Shown here: one piece after another, positions 13,768 through 20,571 of the stretch | Numbering within the stretch: the first letter of the stretch is position 1 | Layout: each line of letters opens with the position of its first letter | Source of the DNA: Deltaproteobacteria bacterium UBA796 | Lineage (GTDB): Bacteria; Myxococcota_A; UBA796 | NCBI GenBank assembly: GCA_002296975.1 | Contig: DBIS01000375.1 | Coordinates: 1 to 20,571, forward strand | DNA: 20,571 nt | Direction of reading: 5' to 3' | Notes under the pieces: model-generated | Seen by the model: the letters and a program-made list of their open reading frames with translations, nothing else | What the model was told of the DNA's origin: nothing | Databases searched by the model: none | Translations under genes and position numbers: made by a program

Positions 13768-15140
13768 TATGTACCTCTGCAGATGTAAGTGAGGGTGATT
13801 CGCTCATTATCGTCCATGCTACAGTCGTTGACGTCGAGCTGAATGGTGTAGTCGCTTTCATTATCAACGTCGTATTCGGCTGGAGCACTTGGCAAAGTTA
13901 AGTGGGTCACCGGGGTCGTCGTGGTGGTGAACTCGAGGGTGTCGGTCAGCTCGGTCCAGCTATATTGGAGGGTGTCGCCATCGGGATCAGAGGAGCCTGA
14001 GCCATCGATTTCCACCATGGTTGAAGGACAGTCCTCGCAGGACCATACATAAGCTGAGCTGCTGCAGTTGGCGTCAACGATCACGGTTTGGTCGCCACCG
14101 GCGTTGGCCGTCGGGCTGTTGTTGTCGCCAGCGGGCCCAATGATGAAAGTGACCACATCGGGGCTGGAGGTCTGTAGTGTATCGGAAACTTGTAGTTGGA
14201 AGCGCCATTCCCCGGCCACATCCCAGGTGAACAGCGGGGCTACCTCTGTGGGGTCATCGAAACCGTATACGGCGTCGTCTGCGCCGGCGGGTGCGCTCAC
14301 CACTGACCATGCGTAGGTGATAATGTCGCCGTCGGGGTCGTGGCTCTCCCAACCGCTCAGGGTGAAGGGGTTTGATGTACAGGGCGGGAGGTCTCCGCCG
14401 GTGCCGGCCTCGGCCACAGGGGCCAAGTTGTCTGAGCGAACATCGATGGTGCAGTAGTCTGGGTCGGACCAGGCGAGCCCATCGTCGACGACCAAGCTCA
14501 TCACGAACATGCCTTGGCAGTCGGGCACAAGTGCTGGGGTCTCAGTGTTTTGGTCGTAGATATTTGCTGTGGTCAGGGTGGAGCAGACTGGAACTGACGA
14601 CACGCCCCAACTAAAGCCCAGCCGTGCGCCTTCTGGGTCGGTGGATGCCGAGCCATCCAAGCGCGCAGCTTGCCCGACGGTCCCGTTGATGTCCTCACCA
14701 CAATCCGCGATGGGGGGAAGATCATCCGACGAGATCGTGATCACCACATAATCGGGGTCTGATGCGGTCTTCGGGTCGGAGACGCGCAAGGAGAGCACAT
14801 ACTCGCCGGGGGTGTCCGGCACAAAATTTGGGTGCTTTGCGGCGCTGTTTCGGTTGTCCGAGAGTGCAGACTCGGTCACTGCTGAATCTGCAGGGACACG
14901 GTCAAAACCCCAGGTAAAGCTTATCTCGTCGTCCGAATAGCGCTCGCACCAACTGCTTTCGGAGCCGTCTAAGGTGATGGCTGTGCCGAGGGGGAATACC
15001 GCGCTATCGCCCGCCTGCGCATGAGGATCGCTGCAGTCTGTATCTTCGCCATCTGACTTTGGGTCTTCTGCACGGCACGCGGTCGCAAGGCTCAAAATTC
15101 CCGCGAGCAAGAGGGGTTGGAGGCTATTGGTGTGGGTCAT
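13767..15140 (-). CDS. PKD-repeat lipoprotein, copy A
   Basis: From ATG at 15140 the product has 457 residues; an in-frame TTG two codons upstream is an alternative (AGGA lies 6 bases before the ATG, GGAG 7 before the TTG). The lipobox is LATAC (Cys22, then Arg). Four PKD-like repeats follow at about 40-137, 142-236, 239-335 and 341-455. The final repeat has C359-x3-AY-x3-C368-x2-C371 and Cys440 and Cys454, the same arrangement as in its downstream paralogue, and extra cysteines occur in repeats 1-3. It is the first gene of the minus-strand operon. It is most likely a surface-exposed adhesive or scaffolding lipoprotein; the partner is unknown. Confidence 0.88.
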   Translation of the reverse strand: MTHTNSLQPLLLAGILSLATACRAEDPKSDGEDTDCSDPHAQAGDSAVFPLGTAITLDGSESSWCERYSDDEISFTWGFDRVPADSAVTESALSDNRNSAAKHPNFVPDTPGEYVLSLRVSDPKTASDPDYVVITISSDDLPPIADCGEDINGTVGQAARLDGSASTDPEGARLGFSWGVSSVPVCSTLTTANIYDQNTETPALVPDCQGMFVMSLVVDDGLAWSDPDYCTIDVRSDNLAPVAEAGTGGDLPPCTSNPFTLSGWESHDPDGDIITYAWSVVSAPAGADDAVYGFDDPTEVAPLFTWDVAGEWRFQLQVSDTLQTSSPDVVTFIIGPAGDNNSPTANAGGDQTVIVDANCSSSAYVWSCEDCPSTMVEIDGSGSSDPDGDTLQYSWTELTDTLEFTTTTTPVTHLTLPSAPAEYDVDNESDYTIQLDVNDCSMDDNERITLTYICRGT

Positions 15141-15169
15141 GGCCAATCCTAATCTCCTTTTACCAGTGC

Positions 15170-15199
15170 TTGTTCTCGCGCGGGCGCGTCACAAATAAT
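15170..15199 (+). promoter_or_regulatory. Weak candidate promoter in divergent gap
   Basis: TTGTTC at 15170-15175 and AATAAT at 15194-15199 are 18 bases apart on the plus strand, between two divergent genes. If used, transcription would begin near 15206, which would rule out the ATG at 15202 as the start of the downstream gene. Confidence 0.3.
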
Positions 15200-15201
15200 G
15201 G

Positions 15202-16047
15202 ATGGAGTGTAAGTCGTGCGGTAGTGTACGGAGGGTGGGTATCAACCGTCAACGAAAAGAACGCGTCTTGTCGTTTCTATGCTTCCTCAAACCCGTCAGT
15301 TGGTGGCGGGTTTCCGCCATGGCTATGGGTGTGATGTCCTACCCTGTGCCTGCTTTGTCGGCAATGGATTCAGCCTTGCAGTATCGCGAATTCGAGCCGT
15401 GGTCCCTGCGTGCTGGGGTACGTCATCAAGTCGGCTTTGTTCCGCCATTTAGGGCGGCCACCCGAAATGGAACCGATGCTCGGCTGGAAGGCGTGTGGGC
15501 TGTTGATAAGCGGGTCCTCCTCGATGCCTCTGTCGACTACCGCACGGAGCGGTTTGGTGCGGGTCAGCGCATTCGAGGTTTCGGGGATGTGCACCTCGGG
15601 GTTTGGGCGGCGGTCCTACAGCGGCAGAATCTGGTTGCGGGGCTTGGCTGGGGGGTCAAATTACCCAATGCAGACGACGCTGTGGGCCTGGGGACGGATG
15701 AAACAGATGTGAATTTGGTGGGCACCCTGGGCTCCCGCGGCGGGGAATTGCGGTGGTTGCTGGTGGCGGGGGTGGCGATTTTGGGCGATCCTATTCGTTA
15801 TGCCAACCAAGATGATGCGTTGTTGGTGCATTTTGGCTTGGCGAAATCCTTGGGGCCGGTCAATCTTCGCTCAAGCGTCGGGGGCACCTGGGTCACCACC
15901 CGAAACCCCGCCCGAATTTCGGCCAAACTTGGCGCTGGACTTGGGTGCAAGTGGCGGGTGGGTGGCGATGGGGTCATTGGCTTGACTCCAGCAGCCCCAC
16001 GCTATGGTTTTATCGCTTGGGTGGGCCTGGGCCCCGCTTGCGATTAG
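15202..16047 (+). CDS. Exported barrel-like protein, Phenol_MetA_deg/transporter-like
   Basis: The longest frame gives 281 residues from ATG at 15202, but the true start is uncertain. GTG at 15235 or TTG at 15268 would put a basic stretch (RQRKER) and a hydrophobic run at the N-terminus as a signal peptide ending near ALSA. No start has a good ribosome site. The mature part, about 225 residues, shows amphipathic strands rich in Gly, Trp and Val, including FGDVHLGVWAAVL, LGWGVKLPNADDAVGLGTDE and AKLGAGLGCKWRV. This resembles the outer-membrane Phenol_MetA_deg-type barrels (GFGD, then K-x-P and GLGTDxTD). It ends in Cys-Asp rather than an aromatic residue. It stands alone before the HEAT-repeat gene, 30 bases apart, and diverges from the PKD operon. 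Its substrate is unknown. Confidence 0.6.
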   Translation: MECKSCGSVRRVGINRQRKERVLSFLCFLKPVSWWRVSAMAMGVMSYPVPALSAMDSALQYREFEPWSLRAGVRHQVGFVPPFRAATRNGTDARLEGVWAVDKRVLLDASVDYRTERFGAGQRIRGFGDVHLGVWAAVLQRQNLVAGLGWGVKLPNADDAVGLGTDETDVNLVGTLGSRGGELRWLLVAGVAILGDPIRYANQDDALLVHFGLAKSLGPVNLRSSVGGTWVTTRNPARISAKLGAGLGCKWRVGGDGVIGLTPAAPRYGFIAWVGLGPACD

Positions 16048-16077
16048 GGTGCTCTCCATCTACGGATTGGAGCCATC

Positions 16078-16794
16078 ATGGGATTTCTAGATTTCTTTAC
16101 AGGCGGGTCAGAAGGCCAGCTTAAGCGACACACAAAGCGCGCTCGAAACTTGAACGCGCAGGCTGAAGATCGCGAGGCGAGTCTGCATTGGTTGGCCTCT
16201 GATGGCTCAGAGCAGGCCATTTTGGGCTTGTTGGGTCGCTATAACGTCACCTATGAGCATCAAATGAAGGACCTCAACGAGAAAACCTTAGTCTTCGATT
16301 TGCTCGAAGGGCTGGGTGAGTCGGTGTGTGGGCCAATCAAGATATGGGCGCGCACAGCACCCCAGTTTGCCCGGCCATTGCAGTTGGTTCAGCAATTTGA
16401 GGGAGAGGCGTCGACGGTCGCCTTTTTAGTTGAGCTGCTGGCTGCCGAGAACGATCCTTTTAAGCCCGAGAAAAAGCGTCAAATTTTGATTCGGCTCGCC
16501 GAGTTTAAGGATGAGCGTGTGGTGCCTGCGGTCGACCCATGTTTGCGGGACTTCGACGAAGGCATTCGCTACGCCGCTGTAGAGGCTGTGCTTTCTCAAG
16601 ACGATCCGACGGTTCAGAGTTCACTCGCAGCATGTCTCGCAGACGACAAAGAAGAGTCGAATCGGCTCCGGGTTCGGATTGCAGAGGCTTTTCACCTGCG
16701 GAGTTGGGCTGTTGGCGAGCATGCAGACATTGTGGCTGGTCGTCCACCCCATGGTTGGATGGTCCAAGACGGGAAAATGTTTCCGTTGGGCTAG
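16078..16794 (+). CDS. HEAT-repeat protein
   Basis: A 238-residue cytoplasmic protein starting at ATG 16078, with GGAG 5 bases upstream. There is no signal peptide or membrane segment. A basic helix at about 14-35 is followed by paired helices with HEAT-type spacing, clearest at 135-200 (RQILIRLAEFKDERVVPAVD, then FDEGIRYAAVEAVL and RLRVRIAEAFHL). Such alpha-solenoids bind proteins; the partner is unknown. It ends with a short MVQDGKMFPLG tail. Its TAG shares the tetranucleotide CTAG with the TAG of the convergent asparaginase gene, so there is no spacer and no terminator between them. It may be co-transcribed with the barrel gene 30 bases upstream. Confidence 0.75.
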   Translation: MGFLDFFTGGSEGQLKRHTKRARNLNAQAEDREASLHWLASDGSEQAILGLLGRYNVTYEHQMKDLNEKTLVFDLLEGLGESVCGPIKIWARTAPQFARPLQLVQQFEGEASTVAFLVELLAAENDPFKPEKKRQILIRLAEFKDERVVPAVDPCLRDFDEGIRYAAVEAVLSQDDPTVQSSLAACLADDKEESNRLRVRIAEAFHLRSWAVGEHADIVAGRPPHGWMVQDGKMFPLG

Positions 16795-17804
16795 AGCCGA
16801 GCGGCAGATCCGGGTGTGATCTCGCCTGCCATAGGCGACAGCAGGGCACTTCGGAAGGCTTCCCCGTCGAGGCCCCGTCCGAGCAGGCACATTGATTTTA
16901 CGACCGCGGCTTCACCCGTCATGTCTCCGATAAACAGCGCGCCGGCTGTGAGGGCAGCGGTTGAGCCGGCATACCGACCGGGGCGGCTCGCACCTGCGCG
17001 GCATTGGCTACCAACCAAAATGTGAACCCCAGCATTGGTCGCAGAACGAATGGCCTTAGGCCAGCCAGCCTGGGGAAGATTTCCTTCGCCGAAACCCCGA
17101 ATCATAACCATTCGCTTGCCGGCTTCAACCAGCGCACCAAGGGCGGTGGGCTCCATGCCAGGAAATGCACTCAATATGGCGATGTCGGTGCAGACTTCCG
17201 TGGAAACGGTGAGCGGCCCCGTGCGCTGGAGTGGGGTGCTGTTTTGCTCGATATCGACGCCGATTTCCATCAAAGGCGGGTGGTTTGGGCTAGCAAAAGC
17301 GTCGTATGCGTGGACGGATGTTTTGGTGGCCCGGTTTCCCCGGAAGAGATGGTTTCCGAAGTACAGGGACACTTCGCGAATGTCGTGTGAGGCGCAGATC
17401 GCGGAGTGAATCAGGTTAACCCGCGCGTCCGTTCTCGCTTGGCGTAGTGGGCGCTGTGAGCCGGTTAAAACCACGGGCTTGTGGTCGCCGCCAAGCATAA
17501 AGCTCAAGGCTGCTGCGGTAAATGTCATGGTGTCGGTACCGTGGACGACGACAAAGCCGTCATAATCGTCGTGGGCCTCTTTGATCGCCAGGGCGAGCTG
17601 TCCCCAGTCTGCGGGGGTGAGGTCCGAGGAGTCTACGGCGGTCACCATACGCCCTTCTATCTGGGCGACGGTGGATAGCGCGGGCACAAGCTCTGTCAGG
17701 TTTGGCGCGGTCGGTGTGGGAACCAAATGTCCGGGATCGCCTGCCGTCACCATGGAGAGCGTGCCACCGGTGTACAAAAAAAGCAGTCGTTTTCTGTCGG
17801 TCAC
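16791..17804 (-). CDS. ansA: L-asparaginase, type I (AnsA-like)
   Basis: About 337 residues. The GTG start at 17804 overlaps the TGA of the preceding gene by 4 bases; a TTG one codon upstream is possible. Numbering from that TTG, the hallmark motifs are YTGGT with Thr16, a DSSD at 59-62, VVHGTDTM with catalytic Thr91 and Asp92, TGSQRPL at 115-121 and RGNRATK with Lys162. The family hydrolyses L-asparagine to aspartate and ammonia. There is no signal peptide, so it is cytoplasmic like AnsA. A short GSQCRAG in the C-terminal domain contains a cysteine. Its operon partners are two small Cys-rich lipoproteins with no evident metabolic link. The gene symbol is by family, not by close comparison. 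Confidence 0.9.
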   Translation of the reverse strand: MTDRKRLLFLYTGGTLSMVTAGDPGHLVPTPTAPNLTELVPALSTVAQIEGRMVTAVDSSDLTPADWGQLALAIKEAHDDYDGFVVVHGTDTMTFTAAALSFMLGGDHKPVVLTGSQRPLRQARTDARVNLIHSAICASHDIREVSLYFGNHLFRGNRATKTSVHAYDAFASPNHPPLMEIGVDIEQNSTPLQRTGPLTVSTEVCTDIAILSAFPGMEPTALGALVEAGKRMVMIRGFGEGNLPQAGWPKAIRSATNAGVHILVGSQCRAGASRPGRYAGSTAALTAGALFIGDMTGEAAVVKSMCLLGRGLDGEAFRSALLSPMAGEITPGSAARL

Positions 17805-18097
17805 CAAATGTACAACTCATCATTATAGCATTCGCCATCGGAGATATCGCCACAGCTGGCATCATCTATGCAGTATTTCATATCAGAAAACCACTCGCGT
17901 TCGTCGCTGGCAGACCACTTCTCATAGACTTGTTGTTGGACTTCGCAGGTGGTCGCACATTCTTGGACCGGTATGTGGTCCATCGCGATCTCGTCGCAAG
18001 ACATGAGCTTTTCGCACGTGGACTCACAGGACGGCTCACACCCGAACATCAAAATCGTGAGGCAGCTGGAAAAAATTGGAATAGTAACGCGCATCAT
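17801..18097 (-). CDS. Small Cys-rich lipoprotein, copy B
   Basis: About 98 residues from ATG at 18097; ATG at 18094 or TTG at 18106 are alternatives because the ribosome site is weak. The lipobox is LMFGC (Cys20, then Glu). The mature chain of about 78 residues contains nine more cysteines in paired spacings: C-x3-C, then C-x5-C, C-x3-C and a C-terminal CIDDASCGDISDGEC. This suggests a disulfide-braced fold. It ends in Trp, like its upstream paralogue. It starts next to the TAA of that paralogue and overlaps the asparaginase gene by 4 bases. Its function is unknown; similar tiny Cys-rich lipoproteins are frequent in Myxococcota and Bradymonadota. Confidence 0.7.
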   Translation of the reverse strand: MMRVTIPIFSSCLTILMFGCEPSCESTCEKLMSCDEIAMDHIPVQECATTCEVQQQVYEKWSASDEREWFSDMKYCIDDASCGDISDGECYNDELYIW

Positions 18098-18099
18098 TC

Positions 18100-18501
18100 T
18101 TACCAAATGGGCTTGCAGAAGCCCTCGGCGATCTTTTCACAGGAGTGTTCGTCGACGCATTCCATCCATAGGGCGACTTGTTGGTCGTTTTCCAGAGTGA
18201 GTGCATCTTCGCCGACTTTTGCGGGCGGAATTTCTTTGTAAGGGTCGTAATCTCCGACTTCGCCGGGTTTGGACAGGCCGTTGTTGCATGCATTCATGCA
18301 ATCCGATGTTTTTTCTGAGCGAGACACCGACCCCAGCAGCCCTGGAATATAGTTGTCAGATTCTGGATCGCCTTTGGGATCGCCGCAGTCATCGCCAGAG
18401 CCATACAGTTTTGTGCAGGTGCTTTGGCAGTCTTTGCCGCACGCCATAAGCCCAAAAGGCAGTGCTAAAATGCAAATAGCGGTGGAAAAGCGCTTGGTCA
18501 T
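18100..18501 (-). CDS. Small Cys-rich lipoprotein, copy A
   Basis: 133 residues from ATG at 18501, which has GGAGG 4 bases upstream; a frame start at 18543 adds 14 residues ahead of the signal and is unlikely. The lipobox is LMAC (Cys21, then Gly). The mature chain shows GKDCQSTCTKLYGSGDDCG, DCMNAC, and ECVDEHSCEKIAEGFC near the C-terminus, ending in PIW. The C-x3-C spacing and the C-terminal C-x5-C-x7-C pattern are shared with the next gene. Many acidic and Gly residues lie between the cysteine clusters. It is the first of three overlapping genes ending with asparaginase. It may be a surface-exposed, disulfide-rigid protein; no function can be assigned. Confidence 0.8.
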   Translation of the reverse strand: MTKRFSTAICILALPFGLMACGKDCQSTCTKLYGSGDDCGDPKGDPESDNYIPGLLGSVSRSEKTSDCMNACNNGLSKPGEVGDYDPYKEIPPAKVGEDALTLENDQQVALWMECVDEHSCEKIAEGFCKPIW

Positions 18502-18505
18502 TGGA

Positions 18506-18510
18506 CCTCC
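18506..18510 (-). promoter_or_regulatory. Ribosome binding site fixing the start at 18501
   Basis: GGAGG on the minus strand lies 4 bases before the ATG at 18501. With the lipoprotein signal it decides the start. Confidence 0.65.
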
Positions 18511-18556
18511 AATCGGCCACAGCCTAATCTTAGAGGCCGCCACCCGCCACCATCAT

Positions 18557-18576
18557 CCCGTCTAGGCCGCGACGGG
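18557..18576. repeat. Inverted repeat in divergent intergenic gap
   Basis: CCCGTC and GACGGG form 6-bp arms around an 8-base loop, in the gap between the divergent lipoprotein and glycosyltransferase genes. There is no T run. It could be an operator or chance in GC-rich DNA. Confidence 0.3.
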
Positions 18577-18606
18577 CTAAGTCCATAGTCAATGAGGTTC
18601 TATCTG

Positions 18607-19764
18607 GTGCACGTGCTCCAAGTCACACCCTACTTTCCGCCCACATGGGCTTATGGTGGCATCCCTCGGATCGTCGATGGGCTCTCTCGTGCCTTGGTGA
18701 TCGCGGGACATCGGGTAACGGTACTCACCACGGACGCCTTGGACGCAGAGGGCCGAACAGGCTTGGCTCTTGACCGGGATCATCATGGGGTAAGAGTGCT
18801 GACGGCGCGGAATGTGTCCAACCGTGCGGCCTATCGCCACCAACTGTTTTTACCCCGTGGCGTGGATGAAGTTTTGGCCAAAATTGGAGAGACAGTCGAT
18901 GTGGTTCACCTGCATGGCCATCGGCATTTGCTCAATAATGCGGCCGTTATTTGGGCCAAGGCACGGGGCGTCCCCTATGTGCTCACCGCCAACGGAACCT
19001 TGCTTCGCCATGAACGAAAGGTCGGCCTAAAGTGGATGTGGGACACGTTTGTTTGTGGCGATATTCCAAAACACGCCGCACGGCTTATCGCAGTGAGCGC
19101 AGCAGATGTCGCCCGGCACCGGTCCGCGGGGGTGGATGTTGATCGGATCGTGCGCATTCCCAATGGCCTCGATTTGGGCGAGTTTGAGTCATTGCCCAGT
19201 CGTGGGCAGTTTCGGAAAAGTCATGGGCTTGGGGCGGGCCCGGTGGTCACCTACCTGGGGCGGGTGTCGCCGCGGAAGGGTGTTGAACATTTGGTGGCGG
19301 CGTTTGCGGATGGGGCGCTCGGTTCAGCGCAGTTGGTGGTCGCCGGTAACGATATGGGTGCGATGTCTCGAGCCAAAGGGCAGGGGCATGGCTCAAATGT
19401 GCATTTTGTGGGTTTGGTCGAGGGCGTACAGCGTTTGGCGTTGCTGGCTGATACCGATGTGTTGGTGTATCCTTCGGCGGATGAGGTGTTTGGTTTGGTG
19501 CCTTTTGAGGGGTTGTTGTGCGGCGCGCCCGTCGTGGTGGCAGACGACTGTGGCTGTGGCGAGTTGATCGCCGAGGCAGGGGCTGGATTATTGGTGCGAT
19601 ATGGAGACGTCGGGGGTTTGCAGGCTCGGATTCGGACTTTGCTCGACGACCGAGAGGCCGCGGCTGCGATGGTGGCCCGAGGGCGACGGTATGTGACCGA
19701 GCAACTTGGCTTTGAGACCATCGCTCAGCAGCATGTCGCCGTATACCAGGCGGTGCGCGGATGA
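18607..19764 (+). CDS. GT4-family glycosyltransferase
   Basis: About 385 residues. GTG at 18607 has GAGG 9 bases upstream, and the following HVLQVTPYFPP matches how many GT4 proteins begin; ATG at 18592 adds five residues but lacks a ribosome site. Numbering from that ATG, the N-terminal Rossmann-like domain has a YGGIPR acceptor loop, and the C-terminal domain (from about 215) has GRVSPRKG at 223-230, and DEVFGLVPFEGLLCGAPVV, which carries the EX7E motif Glu298 and Glu306. This GT-B family makes retaining transfers from nucleotide sugars, commonly in exopolysaccharide or lipopolysaccharide assembly. It has no signal peptide and is likely cytoplasmic. Its TGA overlaps the ATG of the next gene by 4 bases, which points to a shared pathway. 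The sugar and acceptor cannot be told. Confidence 0.9.
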   Translation: MHVLQVTPYFPPTWAYGGIPRIVDGLSRALVIAGHRVTVLTTDALDAEGRTGLALDRDHHGVRVLTARNVSNRAAYRHQLFLPRGVDEVLAKIGETVDVVHLHGHRHLLNNAAVIWAKARGVPYVLTANGTLLRHERKVGLKWMWDTFVCGDIPKHAARLIAVSAADVARHRSAGVDVDRIVRIPNGLDLGEFESLPSRGQFRKSHGLGAGPVVTYLGRVSPRKGVEHLVAAFADGALGSAQLVVAGNDMGAMSRAKGQGHGSNVHFVGLVEGVQRLALLADTDVLVYPSADEVFGLVPFEGLLCGAPVVVADDCGCGELIAEAGAGLLVRYGDVGGLQARIRTLLDDREAAAAMVARGRRYVTEQLGFETIAQQHVAVYQAVRG

Positions 19765-20571
19765 GTGCTGTGGCGGGCATGACCAGGGGGGACCTCATGC
19801 TGCGGCTGGGTGGGCTGGCCATCGTGGCTTTGGTGGGTTTGGCATATATCAACGGCCTCCACGCGCCCTTTGTGTACGACGATAAAATTGAAGTTGTGGG
19901 CAACCCAACCATCCGGGATTTGTCTCAACTCAGTTCGGTGCTCGAGTACAATGTGTCCCGGGTTTTGCTGATCTTGACCTATGCCTGGAATTTTCGGGCT
20001 TTTGGGCTTGAACCTTTTGGTTATCACCTCACTAGTTTGGCCATTCACGGCCTGAACGTCGCTGCGGCTTTGGTTTTATTGACTCGCGTTGGCCGTTTGG
20101 GTGGGCATCCAAAACCCAATTTAGCTGCTGTTGTGGCTGTGGGTCTTTGGGCGGTTCATCCCATGACCACCGAGGCGGTCACCTATATCACCGGCAGGTC
20201 AGAGAGCCTTTGCGCTCTATTTGTTCTGTGGACGCTGGCGGTGTGGGCGGGCGCGCTCAATCGAGAACGCGAGGGCGGCGGTCATGCAGTATGGGGTCGA
20301 TTGATGGCGATCGTTCTGTGCTTTTTAGCGATGGGCACCAAGGAGGTGGCGGTGATGCTGCCCTTTGCTCTGCTGGCGATGGAGAGGACTTTCAGGCATT
20401 CACCCCTGCTCAAGCCGCGGCCAACGGTGTGGGCTTGGTACCTTCCATTTTTAGGGGCGATAGCGTTGGGTGTGGCTGGTCGTGCCCTGTACGCTGAGCA
20501 TTTTATCCCCGCGGAGGTCGATCGTCCGTTGCTGACTCAAGTCAGCACCCAGGCCGAGGGGTGGTTGCGGG
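19761..20571 (+). CDS. TMTC/DUF1736-like GT-C membrane protein (3' truncated)
   Basis: The frame opens at ATG 19761, overlapping the stop of the GT4 gene, and runs off the right edge after 270 codons. It begins with a membrane segment (about 14-33), then AYINGLHAPFVYDD with Asp40-Asp41 and a GNPTIRDL motif. These are the opening hallmarks of the TMTC-type O-mannosyltransferase-like family, which usually carries a C-terminal TPR region, here beyond the window. A second conserved block is WAVHPMTTEAVTYITGRSE (about 130-148), with another helix block around YHLTSLAIHGLNVAAAL. Several membrane helices follow. The family transfers sugar from a polyprenyl-phosphate donor in the periplasm, to protein where characterised in animals; bacterial members are mostly uncharacterised. 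Confidence 0.82.
   Translation, partial: MSAVAGMTRGDLMLRLGGLAIVALVGLAYINGLHAPFVYDDKIEVVGNPTIRDLSQLSSVLEYNVSRVLLILTYAWNFRAFGLEPFGYHLTSLAIHGLNVAAALVLLTRVGRLGGHPKPNLAAVVAVGLWAVHPMTTEAVTYITGRSESLCALFVLWTLAVWAGALNREREGGGHAVWGRLMAIVLCFLAMGTKEVAVMLPFALLAMERTFRHSPLLKPRPTVWAWYLPFLGAIALGVAGRALYAEHFIPAEVDRPLLTQVSTQAEGWLR

Noticed and set aside
20147..20497. Plus-strand frame inside the right-edge membrane gene
   Set aside because: It is out of frame with the TMTC-like protein, whose frame is open from 19761 and carries family motifs.

Overview
This 20.6 kb window looks like a chromosomal segment of a Gram-negative bacterium with large signalling and lipoprotein repertoires, most like Myxococcota or Bradymonadota (former Deltaproteobacteria). 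That placement is inferred from gene content: a Hanks-type kinase with a C-terminal membrane anchor, an FHA-like/transglycosylase fusion, PKD-repeat lipoproteins, small Cys-rich lipoproteins, a HEAT-repeat protein and YVTN-type propellers. No marker gene settles the taxonomy. Coding density is very high. Many genes overlap by 1-22 bases, GTG and TTG starts are common, and there is one tRNA. I see no phage, insertion sequence or CRISPR array.

Layout. (1) Positions 2-5870, plus strand: a five-gene run. It comprises a left-truncated Pro/Lys-rich protein ending in a ubiquitin-like beta-grasp domain, an inner-membrane FHA-like/SLT lytic transglycosylase, a membrane-anchored protein of unknown family, a transmembrane Ser/Thr kinase, and an exported TPR/PEGA-like membrane protein. 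(2) 5883-9675, minus strand: two paralogous beta-propeller lipoproteins followed by a small outer-membrane barrel. (3) 9827-9994: a tRNA-Leu(CAG) with promoter and terminator. (4) 9996-15140, minus strand: two paralogous four-repeat PKD lipoproteins, a small exported propeller-like protein and a GT-C membrane glycosyltransferase, all overlapping or within 5 bases. (5) 15202-16794, plus strand: a barrel-like exported protein and a HEAT-repeat protein. (6) 16791-18501, minus strand: two paralogous Cys-rich lipoproteins and a type I L-asparaginase. (7) 18607 to the right edge, plus strand: a GT4 glycosyltransferase and a truncated TMTC/DUF1736-type GT-C protein.

How the genes may work together. 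Region 1 is the best candidate for an undescribed system. It puts a cytoplasmic kinase domain, an FHA-like domain and a ubiquitin-like domain on the inside, and a peptidoglycan-cleaving domain plus sensor-like ectodomains on the outside. This suggests phosphorylation-controlled wall remodelling, or wall opening for an envelope machine, possibly with secretion-system affinities because YukD/EsaB-type ubiquitin-like proteins and FHA proteins occur in type VII secretion loci. Regions 2, 4 and 6 share a pattern of tandem lipoprotein pairs, each co-transcribed with an unrelated protein. Regions 4 and 7 add membrane glycosyltransferases that could decorate polysaccharide or surface proteins. Intergenic stretches are all short. 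The longest, about 9676-9826, holds a candidate promoter and an operator-like palindrome.
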